A stretch of DNA of 64,000 bases, from positions 1-64,000 of the forward strand of contig QCEW01000004.1 in assembly GCA_003280445.1 (NCBI GenBank). Reading direction: 5' to 3'. Positions 15,252 through 23,187 of the stretch are shown here, piece after piece (the stretch's first letter is position 1; every line of letters starts with the position of its first letter). The notes under the pieces were generated by a model, which was not told the origin of the DNA, did not search any database, and saw only the letters and a list, made by a program, of their open reading frames with translations. A program made the translations under genes and the position numbers. This stretch comes from Prochlorococcus sp. AG-363-A03 (GTDB lineage Bacteria > Cyanobacteriota > Cyanobacteriia > PCC-6307 > Cyanobiaceae).

Positions 15252-15977
15252 ATGATTATGACTATTCGAGATTGGGATGGTGTTGCACTAATTATAGGAG
15301 CTGGAGATATTGGTAAATCTATGTCTGATTATTTGAAGAATGTATCACCATATTTGAACGTTGTTCTCTGTGGCCGAAACCTAACTAATCAAAATGGTAT
15401 TTATTTAGATCTAGAGAATGATAATTCATTTACTTCTTTTGAAAAACAAATTTCACGTTTTAATAAGCCGCTTCGTTTAGTTATCAATACAAGTGGATTC
15501 CTTCACTCAAATCTTGTAAAACCTGAAAAAAGACTTTCACATGTAAATCGGTCTAATATCATTAAAAATTTCTCGATTAATGCTTTCGCTCCAATTCTGA
15601 TAGCTAAAAGTATTGAAAAGTTTATTAGACCTGAACTTCCTTTTTCCTTTGCAAGTTTAAGTGCAAGAGTTGGTAGTATTGGTGATAATAGGATGGGTGG
15701 TTGGTATTCCTATAGAGCTTCTAAAGCTGCTCAAAATCAATTTTTAAAAACTCTTAGTATCGAGTGGCGTAGAAAATTTCCTTTTTCTATTGTTTCTATT
15801 TTGCATCCAGGCACATGTAATACCAAATTATCAAAGCCTTTTCAGGCTTCAGTTCCTAATGGCAAACTTTTTACACCTTCTCAATCTTCTGAATATTTGA
15901 TTAATATTATTTCTGAACAGAAAACATCTGATTCTGGTAAGTTTCTAGCCTGGGATAGTAGTACTATTCCCTGGTGA
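15252..15977 (+). CDS. Short-chain dehydrogenase/reductase, 241 aa
   Basis: Rossmann nucleotide site GAGDIG at 16-21 (variant of TGxxxGxG), NTSG in the NAG position, Ser near 135-137, and catalytic Y154-x3-K158 in WYSYRASKAAQNQF. Length is normal for a classical SDR. The set resembles the CsgA/C-factor-like branch. NAD(P)-dependent oxidoreductase of unknown substrate, soluble. Transcribed alone, about 100 bases before the peptidase E-like gene. Confidence 0.88.
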   Translation: MIMTIRDWDGVALIIGAGDIGKSMSDYLKNVSPYLNVVLCGRNLTNQNGIYLDLENDNSFTSFEKQISRFNKPLRLVINTSGFLHSNLVKPEKRLSHVNRSNIIKNFSINAFAPILIAKSIEKFIRPELPFSFASLSARVGSIGDNRMGGWYSYRASKAAQNQFLKTLSIEWRRKFPFSIVSILHPGTCNTKLSKPFQASVPNGKLFTPSQSSEYLINIISEQKTSDSGKFLAWDSSTIPW

Positions 15978-16083
15978 TTGTTAGTTTTTTATTAAATATT
16001 CTCTCATTATTATTTAAATTTAATATTTAGTTGTTTTTTTTTATTTTCAAGTTGTATTATATAAAAATCTTTATTTTAGACCA

Positions 16084-16776
16084 TTGAAGAAACATATTAT
16101 TGCAATAGGTGGTGGTGGTTTTGGCAGAAACAATAGATCTTATTTAATCGAAAAATATATACTTGACCTTTCAGGAAAAACCACCCCTAAAATTTGTTTT
16201 TTACCAACGGCAACAGGTGATGATGATACCTATATTGTTCGTTTTTACTCAATTTTTAATAGATTAAATTGTAAACCAAGTCATATTGAGTTTTTTAAAA
16301 GAACTACCAATCTAAAAGATCATATTATGGAACAAGATGTTGTATTTGTTGGCGGGGGCAATACCAAGAGCATGCTTGCGATTTGGAATAGCTGGGGCAT
16401 GAATGATTTACTTAATGATGCGTATAATAAAGGCGTAATAATGAGCGGAGTAAGTGCAGGAGCAATTTGTTGGTTTACAAGTGGTATTACAGATTCATGG
16501 GATAATGAATTAAGAATCTTACCTTGTCTAGATTTTATTAGTGGGACTTGTTGCCCTCATTATGATGAGGAACCTTCACGTATTCCTTATGTAAAAAAAA
16601 TATTAGTTGAAGAGAAACTCAATAATTGTATTGCAATTGAAGGTGGTTCAGCCATGCATTTTATCGACGGTAAACCATTTACAAATATAAGTTTTAAAAA
16701 TAGTAAAAATACATATAATGTATTTATGGATAATAATGATATAGTTGAGAAGCCCTTCGATAAAATTCAATTATAG
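16084..16776 (+). CDS. Peptidase E / S51-family protein, 230 aa
   Basis: Starts at TTG 16084 (MKKHIIAIGGGGFG), the only position keeping the conserved N-terminal Gly-rich strand. It carries VVFVGGGNTKSML and the nucleophile elbow MSGVSAGAICWF, with S124 as the likely catalytic serine, and CCPHYDEEPSR and CIAIEGGSAMHF later. S51 enzymes include dipeptidase E (N-terminal Asp-Xaa) and cyanophycinase. The length and motifs favour the peptidase E side. Cytoplasmic. Confidence 0.88.
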   Translation: MKKHIIAIGGGGFGRNNRSYLIEKYILDLSGKTTPKICFLPTATGDDDTYIVRFYSIFNRLNCKPSHIEFFKRTTNLKDHIMEQDVVFVGGGNTKSMLAIWNSWGMNDLLNDAYNKGVIMSGVSAGAICWFTSGITDSWDNELRILPCLDFISGTCCPHYDEEPSRIPYVKKILVEEKLNNCIAIEGGSAMHFIDGKPFTNISFKNSKNTYNVFMDNNDIVEKPFDKIQL

Positions 16777-16859
16777 ATTATTTCGTAATAATTTAATTAG
16801 TTTCTCTCTTTATTAAACTATTAATATTAAAACATTATATTTATTTAGTATTACTTAAG

Positions 16860-17066
16860 ATGTATTTTTTCTTATTATCATTTTCAGAGATGGGTTTAAG
16901 TTTACCCCTCATAGTTATATTAGTTATTTTTGGAGGTTTCTTTATTATTAGCTTCTTTATAACAAGTCCTAATATGGACACAAAAGGTTTATTAAGAGTT
17001 CTATATTCAAAACCTGTTAGAAAGGCGGATGGATCCGTTGAGTATCCAGAAAGTCGGGATAACTAA
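16860..17066 (+). CDS. Small membrane protein, 68 aa
   Basis: A hydrophobic helix at about residues 14-36 (LPLIVILVIFGGFFIISFFI) is followed by a soluble tail with SPNMDTKGLLRVLYSKPVRK, ending YPESRDN. The start could instead be the second Met at base 16890, which directly precedes the helix. Function unknown. Confidence 0.6.
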   Translation: MYFFLLSFSEMGLSLPLIVILVIFGGFFIISFFITSPNMDTKGLLRVLYSKPVRKADGSVEYPESRDN

Positions 17067-17255
17067 ATTTTTATACATATTAGTAAAGGTTATCAATTTT
17101 CTCGGTCCTTCTTAGTAGATAACCAAGGGAATAAATCGTTTTTTTAGATTTTATTGTCCATTCAGAACTATCTTTTGTGAAAGTTAGAAATTCCTATAGC
17201 CTCATAGCACTCTTGAAGAGTAACGTCGTATGTGAACTTATTCATGTTATAAAAA

Positions 17256-18473
17256 TTGGAAAAAAGTCTGCTTACTAATTTCAAGAGAATCAATAACGAA
17301 AATACAAATAGGACTTTTCTTCCTTCTGGCTTAAATGGGAAAGCATTAGATATCTCATTGGATGATATCCCCTCTAGAAAAGAAGTTAGAGAAACCATAC
17401 CCAAGCACTGTTTTACTCGCCAGACGAATAAATCTCTTTTTTATCTCTCCAGGACAGTAGTAATTCAAATTATTGTTGTCTTCCTTGGTCTGTTTATTCC
17501 TCTTACAAAAGGGATGATTCCAATTTGGATTTTATATGCAATACTCTCTGGTACCACTTCAATGGGGCTTTGGGTTTTAGCTCATGAATGCGGACATGGA
17601 GCATTTTCAGATAATCGCAAATTAGAAACAGTTGTAGGTTATTGTCTTCATTCTTTTTTACTAGTTCCATACTTTTCATGGCAAAGGTCACATGCTGTTC
17701 ACCATGCTTTTACCAATCACATAACTGATGGAGAGACGCATGTTCCTGTTGTGATCTCAGGAGATGGTAAATCTGAAAAAAAGGGAGGTGAAACGGAAAT
17801 GGAGTCATCATTATTTTTTGGGAATATTTTGTATGGCCTTAATCAACTATTCCTTCACTTGATTCTTGGATGGCCAGCTTATTTACTTCTTGGTAAAACA
17901 GGAGGGCCTCGCTATGGTACTAGTAATCATTTCTGGCCAACAACGCCCTTCTCCAAAAAACTCTGGCCGTCCGTATGGGCAAACAAGGTCTGGATTTCTG
18001 ACTGGGGAATTGTTTTTATGTTGCTTCTTTTGATATTTTGGTCGTTAAATTTTGGACTAAATTCAATGATTAGTCTTTATTTAGGCCCACTAATTGTTGT
18101 TAACATTTGGCTGGTGATTTATACATGGCTTCACCACACCGATACTGATGTTCCTCATCTCGGAGCCAATCAATTCTCGTATATGAGAGGGGCATTCTTA
18201 TCAATAGATAGACCTTATGGAAGAATATTAGATTTTCTGCATCACTCAATAGGCTCTACTCACGTTATTCATCATATTGAACCAACAGTACCTCACTATC
18301 ATGCAAGACTTGCTACTAGAATATTAAAAAATAAATTTCCTAAAGTATATCTATATAATCCAACTCCAATTCACAAGTCTCTTTGGCACGTAGCTACAAA
18401 TTGTGTTGCAGTAAAGAAAGATTATGATATTGATAGATATGTTTGGAAACAACCCAATCATTCTAAATTTTAA
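17256..18473 (+). CDS. Acyl-lipid delta-12-type fatty acid desaturase, 405 aa
   Basis: All three histidine boxes of membrane desaturases are present: HECGH (110-114), HAVHH (146-150) and HVIHHIEP followed by PHYH near the C-terminal third. The N-terminal DDIPSRKEVRETIPKHCF is characteristic of the FAD2/DesA delta-12 group. It inserts a double bond in membrane-lipid acyl chains using ferredoxin and O2. At least four membrane helices are visible. Start is TTG at 17256 because no in-frame ATG precedes the conserved region. Lipid unsaturation helps thylakoid function at low temperature. Confidence 0.92.
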   Translation: MEKSLLTNFKRINNENTNRTFLPSGLNGKALDISLDDIPSRKEVRETIPKHCFTRQTNKSLFYLSRTVVIQIIVVFLGLFIPLTKGMIPIWILYAILSGTTSMGLWVLAHECGHGAFSDNRKLETVVGYCLHSFLLVPYFSWQRSHAVHHAFTNHITDGETHVPVVISGDGKSEKKGGETEMESSLFFGNILYGLNQLFLHLILGWPAYLLLGKTGGPRYGTSNHFWPTTPFSKKLWPSVWANKVWISDWGIVFMLLLLIFWSLNFGLNSMISLYLGPLIVVNIWLVIYTWLHHTDTDVPHLGANQFSYMRGAFLSIDRPYGRILDFLHHSIGSTHVIHHIEPTVPHYHARLATRILKNKFPKVYLYNPTPIHKSLWHVATNCVAVKKDYDIDRYVWKQPNHSKF

Positions 18474-18572
18474 TACTTTAAATGTTACTGTTAAATGTCA
18501 TTATTCAATTTTTATCCTTATTTATATTTATAAGATAATTCCTTTATTTATTTTCAATATTTTAATTTAAGA

Positions 18573-18755
18573 ATGTCAAAAAGAGATTTTGAAAGGTTCA
18601 TATACAAAATTGATCAATTAAACCGTTTGGTTGAATTAGTTAATAAATCTCCTGAGAAGTATAAATTAATTATTAGCTGTAAAACACATGAAGAAGTCGT
18701 GGAACTTGCAAACCAATGGGGATACGAAATAGGAAAGAGATGGGGAGATTATTAG
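18573..18755 (+). CDS. Nif11-domain small protein, 60 aa
   Basis: The pattern RDFERFIYKIDQLNRLVELV followed by KTHEEVVELANQWGYEIGK fits the Nif11 helical domain ('hxxFxxxhxxxxxhxxxhxxxxxxxExhxhAxxxGYxh'). It ends immediately after the domain (RWGDY), so there is no core peptide. No modification enzyme or transporter adjoins it. Diverged from the 13088 gene. A regulatory or unknown role is likelier than a peptide precursor. Confidence 0.75.
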   Translation: MSKRDFERFIYKIDQLNRLVELVNKSPEKYKLIISCKTHEEVVELANQWGYEIGKRWGDY

Positions 18756-18777
18756 CTTTTAAAGCGGAGCAATGAGG

Positions 18778-19029
18778 TTACTGTCCTCCTCCATTACAGC
18801 TCCAAACCTTTGAGGGGATACCTTGTGTATTCTTCCCGTTGATTCGAAATGTTTTTGTTATGCATTCATTTTGTGAATCAGCCCATACTGAAATTGGTTC
18901 CAAATCAGATGATAACTGCTTAACTGATCTTGATACCGAAATTATTGAGATTGAGGTGAATATAAGAGATAGAGTACTTAATCCTGCACAAATCAAGTAT
19001 TTGTTTTTGTCCAATAAGTCCTTTAACAT
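18778..19029 (-). CDS. Membrane-anchored hypothetical protein, 83 aa
   Basis: Begins MLKDLLDKNKYLICAGLSTL and has one helix (about residues 10-33), then an extracytoplasmic region with ADSQNECITKTFRINGK and a Gly-rich end SCNGGGQ. Two cysteines (in NECI and WSCN) could form a disulfide. The same N-in anchor plus small external domain is common in marine picocyanobacteria. No family name. Confidence 0.55.
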   Translation of the reverse strand: MLKDLLDKNKYLICAGLSTLSLIFTSISIISVSRSVKQLSSDLEPISVWADSQNECITKTFRINGKNTQGIPSKVWSCNGGGQ

Positions 19030-19160
19030 TTTTAGAAGTAGATATATTATATAAACGTTACTTATGATTTAGAGAATGATCTGATTAAGTTATCTTTTGA
19101 AAATATTAGCGAATTAATAAATTATACTTTCAATAACATAAAGACTATGTTGTTACTTTA

Positions 19161-19196
19161 TTCTTGAGAAAAAAATTTAATTCTTTTTCTCAAGAA
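19161..19196 (-). terminator. Long perfect hairpin over the 3' end of the 19177-19335 gene
   Basis: A perfect 13-bp inverted repeat, TTCTTGAGAAAAA (19161-19173) with TTTTTCTCAAGAA (19184-19196), has a 10-base loop. On the minus strand the stem begins inside the last codons, spans the stop codon, and its 3' arm carries a T run, but no further T run follows. It may work as a terminator or as 3'-end protection for the mRNA. Confidence 0.55.
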
Positions 19197-19335
19197 AGTC
19201 TAAAATCTTTTTTAATCTATCTGTGTTTTCAAAGCTTGGGCTAGCTGTAAGGAAAATTACTAAAACTATCATTAGCACCCCAATACTTGATACACCTAAT
19301 AAAAGTTGTTGGAATGGATCTAGGGATTCAAGCAT
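19177..19335 (-). CDS. Single-helix membrane protein, 52 aa
   Basis: ATG at 19335 to TAA at 19177 encodes MLESLDPFQQLLLGVSSIGV, a transmembrane helix continuing to VIFLTAS, and a cytoplasmic tail KILDFLEKKN. The amphipathic beginning and single helix are like several neighbours. The last codons lie within a 13-bp hairpin. Function unknown. Confidence 0.55.
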   Translation of the reverse strand: MLESLDPFQQLLLGVSSIGVLMIVLVIFLTASPSFENTDRLKKILDFLEKKN

Positions 19336-19437
19336 TTTTATTTGCTTTAAACTTCTTTTGATACTCTATTAATGATAATTGAGCAAAAGCCTTTAAAACG
19401 CAATAAAAACTTTATGTTTTAGTTTTTAGATAATTAT

Positions 19438-19605
19438 TTACTTCTTTTTAGTTTCTTTCGGCCATCTTGCCTTTAAATTTAGAGGATTTTTGAAATTTAC
19501 TTCTACAGGTTTCCCTTGAGCTAATGAGATCAAAGCTTTAAAAGCCCACCCACCAAAAATTAATAGCAAAGAGATTAAAAATATAAAACTTATGTTAGTA
19601 AGCAT
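19438..19605 (-). CDS. Single-helix membrane protein, 55 aa
   Basis: ATG at 19605 to TAA at 19438 encodes MLTNISFIFLISLLLIFGGW, then AFKALISLAQGKPVEVNFKN and a basic end ETKKK. One N-terminal helix and a short cytoplasmic tail. It precedes the 19335 gene by about 100 bases in the same direction, so the two may share a transcript. No family recognised. Confidence 0.55.
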   Translation of the reverse strand: MLTNISFIFLISLLLIFGGWAFKALISLAQGKPVEVNFKNPLNLKARWPKETKKK

Positions 19606-19930
19606 AAATCTTTTAAAATTTTAACTATATTAAGTGTTATTTGATAGTTTTTTCTATTGTAAATGCCAATAATAGTTTATTTTCTTATATTTTAATAAAT
19701 TCTCTTTGCTTTTGGTCTTAGACATTTATCGGTTTTTTACTATTTCAATCGACCCTCACAATCATCTCATCCTTTCTCTAAATCTCATGCCTGCTAGCTA
19801 TAAATACTTAGTATGTCATTTCTTTTAAGCTCTGATTGTGTTTGTTCCTTCATTTTATTATTATTTTTTTAACTTTTATTGATTTTTATACCATTTGGTA
19901 TGAATATAAAAATGTTATTATTAATTTTGA
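19606..19930. other. Intergenic, divergent, no gene seen
   Basis: Divergent spacer between the leftward 19438-19605 and rightward 19931-20137 genes. It must contain both promoters. No long frame, repeat or confident hairpin found. Confidence 0.4.
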
Positions 19931-20137
19931 ATGATCAACAGTACCTATTTATATTTCTTTTTTATAATTTTTGCTAGCTGTTCTATTTTTTACTTTTTTC
20001 ATCTTTTTAGAGCTGGCAAAAACGAGGTAAATAACAAAATCCTTTTAAAGAATTTATTAGAAGGGTTAGATATGGAATTACCTGATGAATTAAAGGCTTT
20101 AGATAATTCTTCTACTGATGCTCAAAAATTGTCATAG
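19931..20137 (+). CDS. Small membrane protein, 68 aa
   Basis: An aromatic-rich N-terminal helix (YLYFFFIIFASCSIFYFFHL) is followed by a soluble acidic tail with LLKNLLEGLDMELPDELKAL, ending TDAQKLS. The start is ATG 19931. The next gene starts 11 bases downstream, so they are probably one operon. Unknown function. Confidence 0.55.
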   Translation: MINSTYLYFFFIIFASCSIFYFFHLFRAGKNEVNNKILLKNLLEGLDMELPDELKALDNSSTDAQKLS

Positions 20138-20148
20138 TTTAATATCGA

Positions 20149-20319
20149 ATGCCAAAATTTAACTTTGATGATACAGAAACATCAGGAATTTGGTGGTCAA
20201 CTAATGTTTCCATCAGAGACTTATGTGTTGAGCTTAAGGATGATACAAGTTGTGATGACAGTGAAATAGTTGAATTGCTCAGATCAATAGCAAAATCAAT
20301 TGAAGTGAGTGGTTTATAA
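20149..20319 (+). CDS. Small acidic protein, 56 aa
   Basis: ATG 20149 to TAA 20319 gives MPKFNFDDTETSGIWWSTNV, then RDLCVELKDDTSCDDSEIVE and a C-terminal helix LLRSIAKSIEVSGL. Soluble, with two cysteines. It follows the 19931 gene by 11 bases. Not recognised. Confidence 0.55.
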   Translation: MPKFNFDDTETSGIWWSTNVSIRDLCVELKDDTSCDDSEIVELLRSIAKSIEVSGL

Positions 20320-20348
20320 GTTTAATTTACCGCATTATCTGAAGTATA

Positions 20349-21386
20349 TTATTTATCCCATTGCAGTTTCCATTGAGATACTTTCCACTCCCTTGACCAT
20401 GAATTACTTGTCTTATTCTGGTTTTCAAGTTTTACTTTAAGCCAGTCTGTAAGTGTTGTAGGAACAATATTTAACTCTTTCTGAATTATTTTAAGTTTAT
20501 TCATATCAGCTCCATACCCTGATCTTTCAATCCAATCAGCCATAATACCTATGTCGTATTCCAATAATTTTATTGCAACTCTCGGTATCATCAAATAACT
20601 AGTTTGATACCCTTCTGAAGAAACTATGCTTTTGAGTTTCATAGCCATTTCAACCCCCGTTAGCTCCTCTCCGGCAATATTGATAGATTGATTTTTATAT
20701 TTCTCTGGTTTAGATAAAATACCTCTTACCCATTTACCAATATCCCCTACTGCGATTGTTTGCCACTTGAAATTCTTACCTATTATTCCAGGAAATACTT
20801 TCTTTGAAATAGTATAACCTGGTAATTTATTTTCGAAATTTTCAAAGTAACTGACTGGTCTTAAAATTGTAGTAATTTTTTTTAGATCTAATTTTTCTAT
20901 ATATTCTTCAATATCCCATTTGCTCGTAAAATGACCTGGGGCTGGATCATTTTTCAGTGGATCTTTTGCTTTACTAATTGAACTAAATATAAAATGATTT
21001 AATTGTCCTTTTTCGTATGCGATCTTAACTTGATTTATCAAGTTAAAACCTTGTTCCATTTCATAAGACCTGACAATACTTCCTCTAAATAATTTCCATC
21101 CTTTTGTAGGGGTTGTATTTCCAAAAATCACGTCTACTCCCTCAAAAGCTTTTTTAAGGCTTTCGGGATCCATTAAGTCACCTCTAACTAGTTCAACATT
21201 TTTCAGACTTTTAAGTCCTTTGGCTTTTGTGCTTTTAACATTTCTCGTAATTGCGCGAATTTTATATTTGTTTGTTTTATTTAGTTCCTTAACTACTCCT
21301 ATACCTTGTCGGCTTGTAGCCATTGTCACTGCAATGACTTTGGTTCTAGGAACATCGGACTCGATAGTTCTTCCTTGTTCAAGCAC
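20349..21386 (-). CDS. NmrA-like NAD(P)-binding reductase, 345 aa
   Basis: Atypical SDR of the NmrA type: an N-terminal Rossmann strand with VIAVTMATSRQGIGVVKEL replacing GATGxxG, then RAITRN, LVRGDLMDPESLKKAFEGVD, HFIFSS and TTILRPVSYFENF. Such proteins act as isoflavone-reductase-like enzymes or redox sensors. Start is GTG at 21386 (GTG CTT GAA). The C-terminal 20 residues are Trp-rich (SREWKVSQWKLQWDK), which is unusual. Substrate unknown; transcribed alone. Confidence 0.85.
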   Translation of the reverse strand: MLEQGRTIESDVPRTKVIAVTMATSRQGIGVVKELNKTNKYKIRAITRNVKSTKAKGLKSLKNVELVRGDLMDPESLKKAFEGVDVIFGNTTPTKGWKLFRGSIVRSYEMEQGFNLINQVKIAYEKGQLNHFIFSSISKAKDPLKNDPAPGHFTSKWDIEEYIEKLDLKKITTILRPVSYFENFENKLPGYTISKKVFPGIIGKNFKWQTIAVGDIGKWVRGILSKPEKYKNQSINIAGEELTGVEMAMKLKSIVSSEGYQTSYLMIPRVAIKLLEYDIGIMADWIERSGYGADMNKLKIIQKELNIVPTTLTDWLKVKLENQNKTSNSWSREWKVSQWKLQWDK

Positions 21387-21607
21387 GATACAAAACCAAT
21401 TGATAAGGAATGTAAATCATAAGTGAATTAATGTAAAGTTGTAGTGCTTTTACTTGAAGAAAGTGATGATGGATTGATTGAGGGGACAACTTTTAGCTGA
21501 TAAAGTGCTGTCTTTTTTTGTGTTTCGGCTTCGTAAAGGAATGTTTTATTTGCTTTTATAGATTCCGAATTTTGGCTATGTATTAATTAGTTCTAAGTTT
21601 GATCATT

Positions 21608-21808
21608 ATGGCAAATGAAGTTCTTGCTGAAATTGATCGACAAAACATTATCTTTGATGTTGTCGACGGCATACCTCTATCAGGAGATGAATCTGATGCA
21701 ATTAAATCCTTCCGTTCCCAAATCGAATCTGATAATTTAATACTTGAATATTCAGCTGAAGAGTTAGGTTTTAATAATGTGTTATTTGAATACCTAAGTC
21801 AGGGGTAA
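21608..21808 (+). CDS. Hypothetical protein, 66 aa
   Basis: ATG 21608 (MANEVLAEIDRQNIIFDVVD) is chosen over an in-frame TTG nine bases earlier. The rest (GDESDAIKSFRSQIESDNLI and LEYSAEELGFNNVLFEYLSQ) is soluble and acidic. No domain recognised. Convergent with the next gene. Confidence 0.55.
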   Translation: MANEVLAEIDRQNIIFDVVDGIPLSGDESDAIKSFRSQIESDNLILEYSAEELGFNNVLFEYLSQG

Positions 21809-21827
21809 ACCTTTATCAAGAAAAAAT

Positions 21828-22229
21828 TTAATCTAGGCCTTGGAATAATTCTTTATGGACAGCAAAAGTATGGTATAAACATGTTCCATTTTCCGGTGAT
21901 AATCTTTCCCCGTCTTTATTCCATGCCAACGAGCAAACTAAGTCTCCGTCCCATTTTACATTGTGCTCATTAATTTCTTTGGACCATTTTCTTACACTAT
22001 GAAAGTGATCAGGCATATATTTACCTATTTTTCTGCAAATCTCACACAGTAGTGATAATACTGGTGGTTTTGAATCTAATTGTAAATCTTTTGTTAGTGA
22101 CGGCTGAGTAAATACACCAACATATCTAATGTGATCAATAATCTTTTGTTCTTTATTATTTAACATAGCTTTTTTACAGGCCTCTTCAAATTCATTGACA
22201 GGTGTTAACGGGCGCAACTTAGACCTCAT
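21828..22229 (-). CDS. Hypothetical protein, 133 aa
   Basis: Begins MRSKLRPLTPVNEFEEACKK and contains KIIDHIRYVGVFTQPSLTKD, LLCEICRKIGKYMPDHFHSV and a WDGDLVCSLAWNKDGERLSP stretch. A CxxC (LCEIC) plus His/Cys residues (HFH, CLYH) suggest a metal-binding or HNH-like site, but I cannot name the family. Soluble. Stands alone on the minus strand. Confidence 0.55.
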   Translation of the reverse strand: MRSKLRPLTPVNEFEEACKKAMLNNKEQKIIDHIRYVGVFTQPSLTKDLQLDSKPPVLSLLCEICRKIGKYMPDHFHSVRKWSKEINEHNVKWDGDLVCSLAWNKDGERLSPENGTCLYHTFAVHKELFQGLD

Positions 22230-22536
22230 TTAAACACTTTTAAATTTTGTTATCTTATCAAATCCTTTTCTTTTTTCATATTAATTTTTAAATTTTCCTA
22301 GGAGATTAAATTATATTTTTTTTATTTTTATCTTTCTTTTTTCGAACTAATCATTTAACTGGACTAGAAATAGTTTGAGAACCTTTAAAGAATTTGTGAT
22401 TGATTGAGATCTCTTCATGATTCTCTTTGTAAACCCAGTCATAGCTTACTTTCCCTAGAGTTAAATGTTACAAAGTACAATTTCAATGGTCATATTCCCT
22501 GATGACTGGTATTTATATTGGGTCTTACTAAAGAAC
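22230..22536. other. Intergenic, no gene seen
   Basis: Divergent spacer before the small membrane protein at 22537. A frame from 22465 can extend that protein upstream, but I do not take it as coding because the paralogue at 22980 has no such extension. Confidence 0.45.
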
Positions 22537-22686
22537 ATGCTTCCTTTAACTTTCGCTGGACTACTAAGTACACCAGCCCCTACTGCACCAATCATAGGTA
22601 TCGCCTTTATGGCCCTTTTTGGAATTATGGCTGTCGTGGTTGGCCCTAATTACGATGGGTTCAATGATCCAAATACATCTAAATAA
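22537..22686 (+). CDS. Small membrane protein of the 'FAGL-STPAPTA' pair, 49 aa
   Basis: The start at ATG 22537 (MLPLTFAGLLSTPAPTAP) gives exactly the length of the paralogue at 22980. Both have FAGL(L/T)STPAPTA, a hydrophobic helix with A-x-x-ALF and the ending VVGP(N/D)YDG(F/M)N. The STPAPTA turn before the helix and the GP-x-YDG turn after it are the conserved marks. A strong terminator follows. I do not recognise the family; a thylakoid or plasma membrane miniprotein is likely. Confidence 0.7.
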   Translation: MLPLTFAGLLSTPAPTAPIIGIAFMALFGIMAVVVGPNYDGFNDPNTSK

Positions 22687-22707
22687 TTAGATTATCTAGT
22701 CTGAAGC

Positions 22708-22747
22708 AAGTGGGTTGATATGTATTGCATGTTTACCCACTTTTTTT
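22708..22747 (+). terminator. Rho-independent terminator after the 22537 gene
   Basis: An 8-bp perfect stem, AAGTGGGT (22708-22715) with ACCCACTT (22735-22742), has a 19-base loop and is followed by a T run at 22741-22747. It lies 22 bases after the stop codon. Confidence 0.85.
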
Positions 22748-22979
22748 GTGTTTAAAAGAAATCACATGTTATTGATAAGATCTCTCAATTATTTATTCAT
22801 TTAAATCATATGTGTACGATTAACAAATAAATATGTATAGAATGTTTTCTAATATTTAAACAATAGTTTCTTATGTGTGTCTCAAAAATTGTATTTCATT
22901 GTTCTTAGTTCAAAATCAATTAATAAATGAATAATTTTTTACTTTTTCTGCTATTTATAACTAGCTTTATTTATCCTTT

Positions 22980-23129
22980 ATGGACTATTCATTATTTGCT
23001 GGCCTAACTAGTACCCCAGCACCAACGGCAGTTTTGGTTGGAGTCGCATCAATTGCTTTATTTGCGATAGTAGGTTTAATGGTTGGACCTGATTACGATG
23101 GTATGAACGCTCCAGAGGTAAAAAAATAG
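22980..23129 (+). CDS. Small membrane protein, 49 aa, paralogue of 22537
   Basis: ATG 22980 to TAG 23129 encodes MDYSLFAGLTSTPAPTAV, a helix through ALFAIVGLM and the ending VGPDYDGMNAPEVKK. Alignment with the 22537 product is gapless over all 49 residues. Many DNA differences in the shared motif are synonymous (for example in the GL, STP and PTA codons), which argues for selection on the protein. Separate transcript, since a terminator lies between the two genes. Confidence 0.68.
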   Translation: MDYSLFAGLTSTPAPTAVLVGVASIALFAIVGLMVGPDYDGMNAPEVKK

Positions 23130-23187
23130 ATACTATTTGTTTAAATTACAAGATTAATAATAACTAATATAAATATCAATATTATTC

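Noticed and set aside
17168..17404. 78-codon minus-strand frame overlapping the desaturase start
   Set aside because: Mostly antisense to the conserved N-terminus of the desaturase; no motif of its own.
22465..22536. N-terminal extension of the 49-residue membrane protein
   Set aside because: The paralogue at 22980 aligns exactly from the later ATG and has no such extension.
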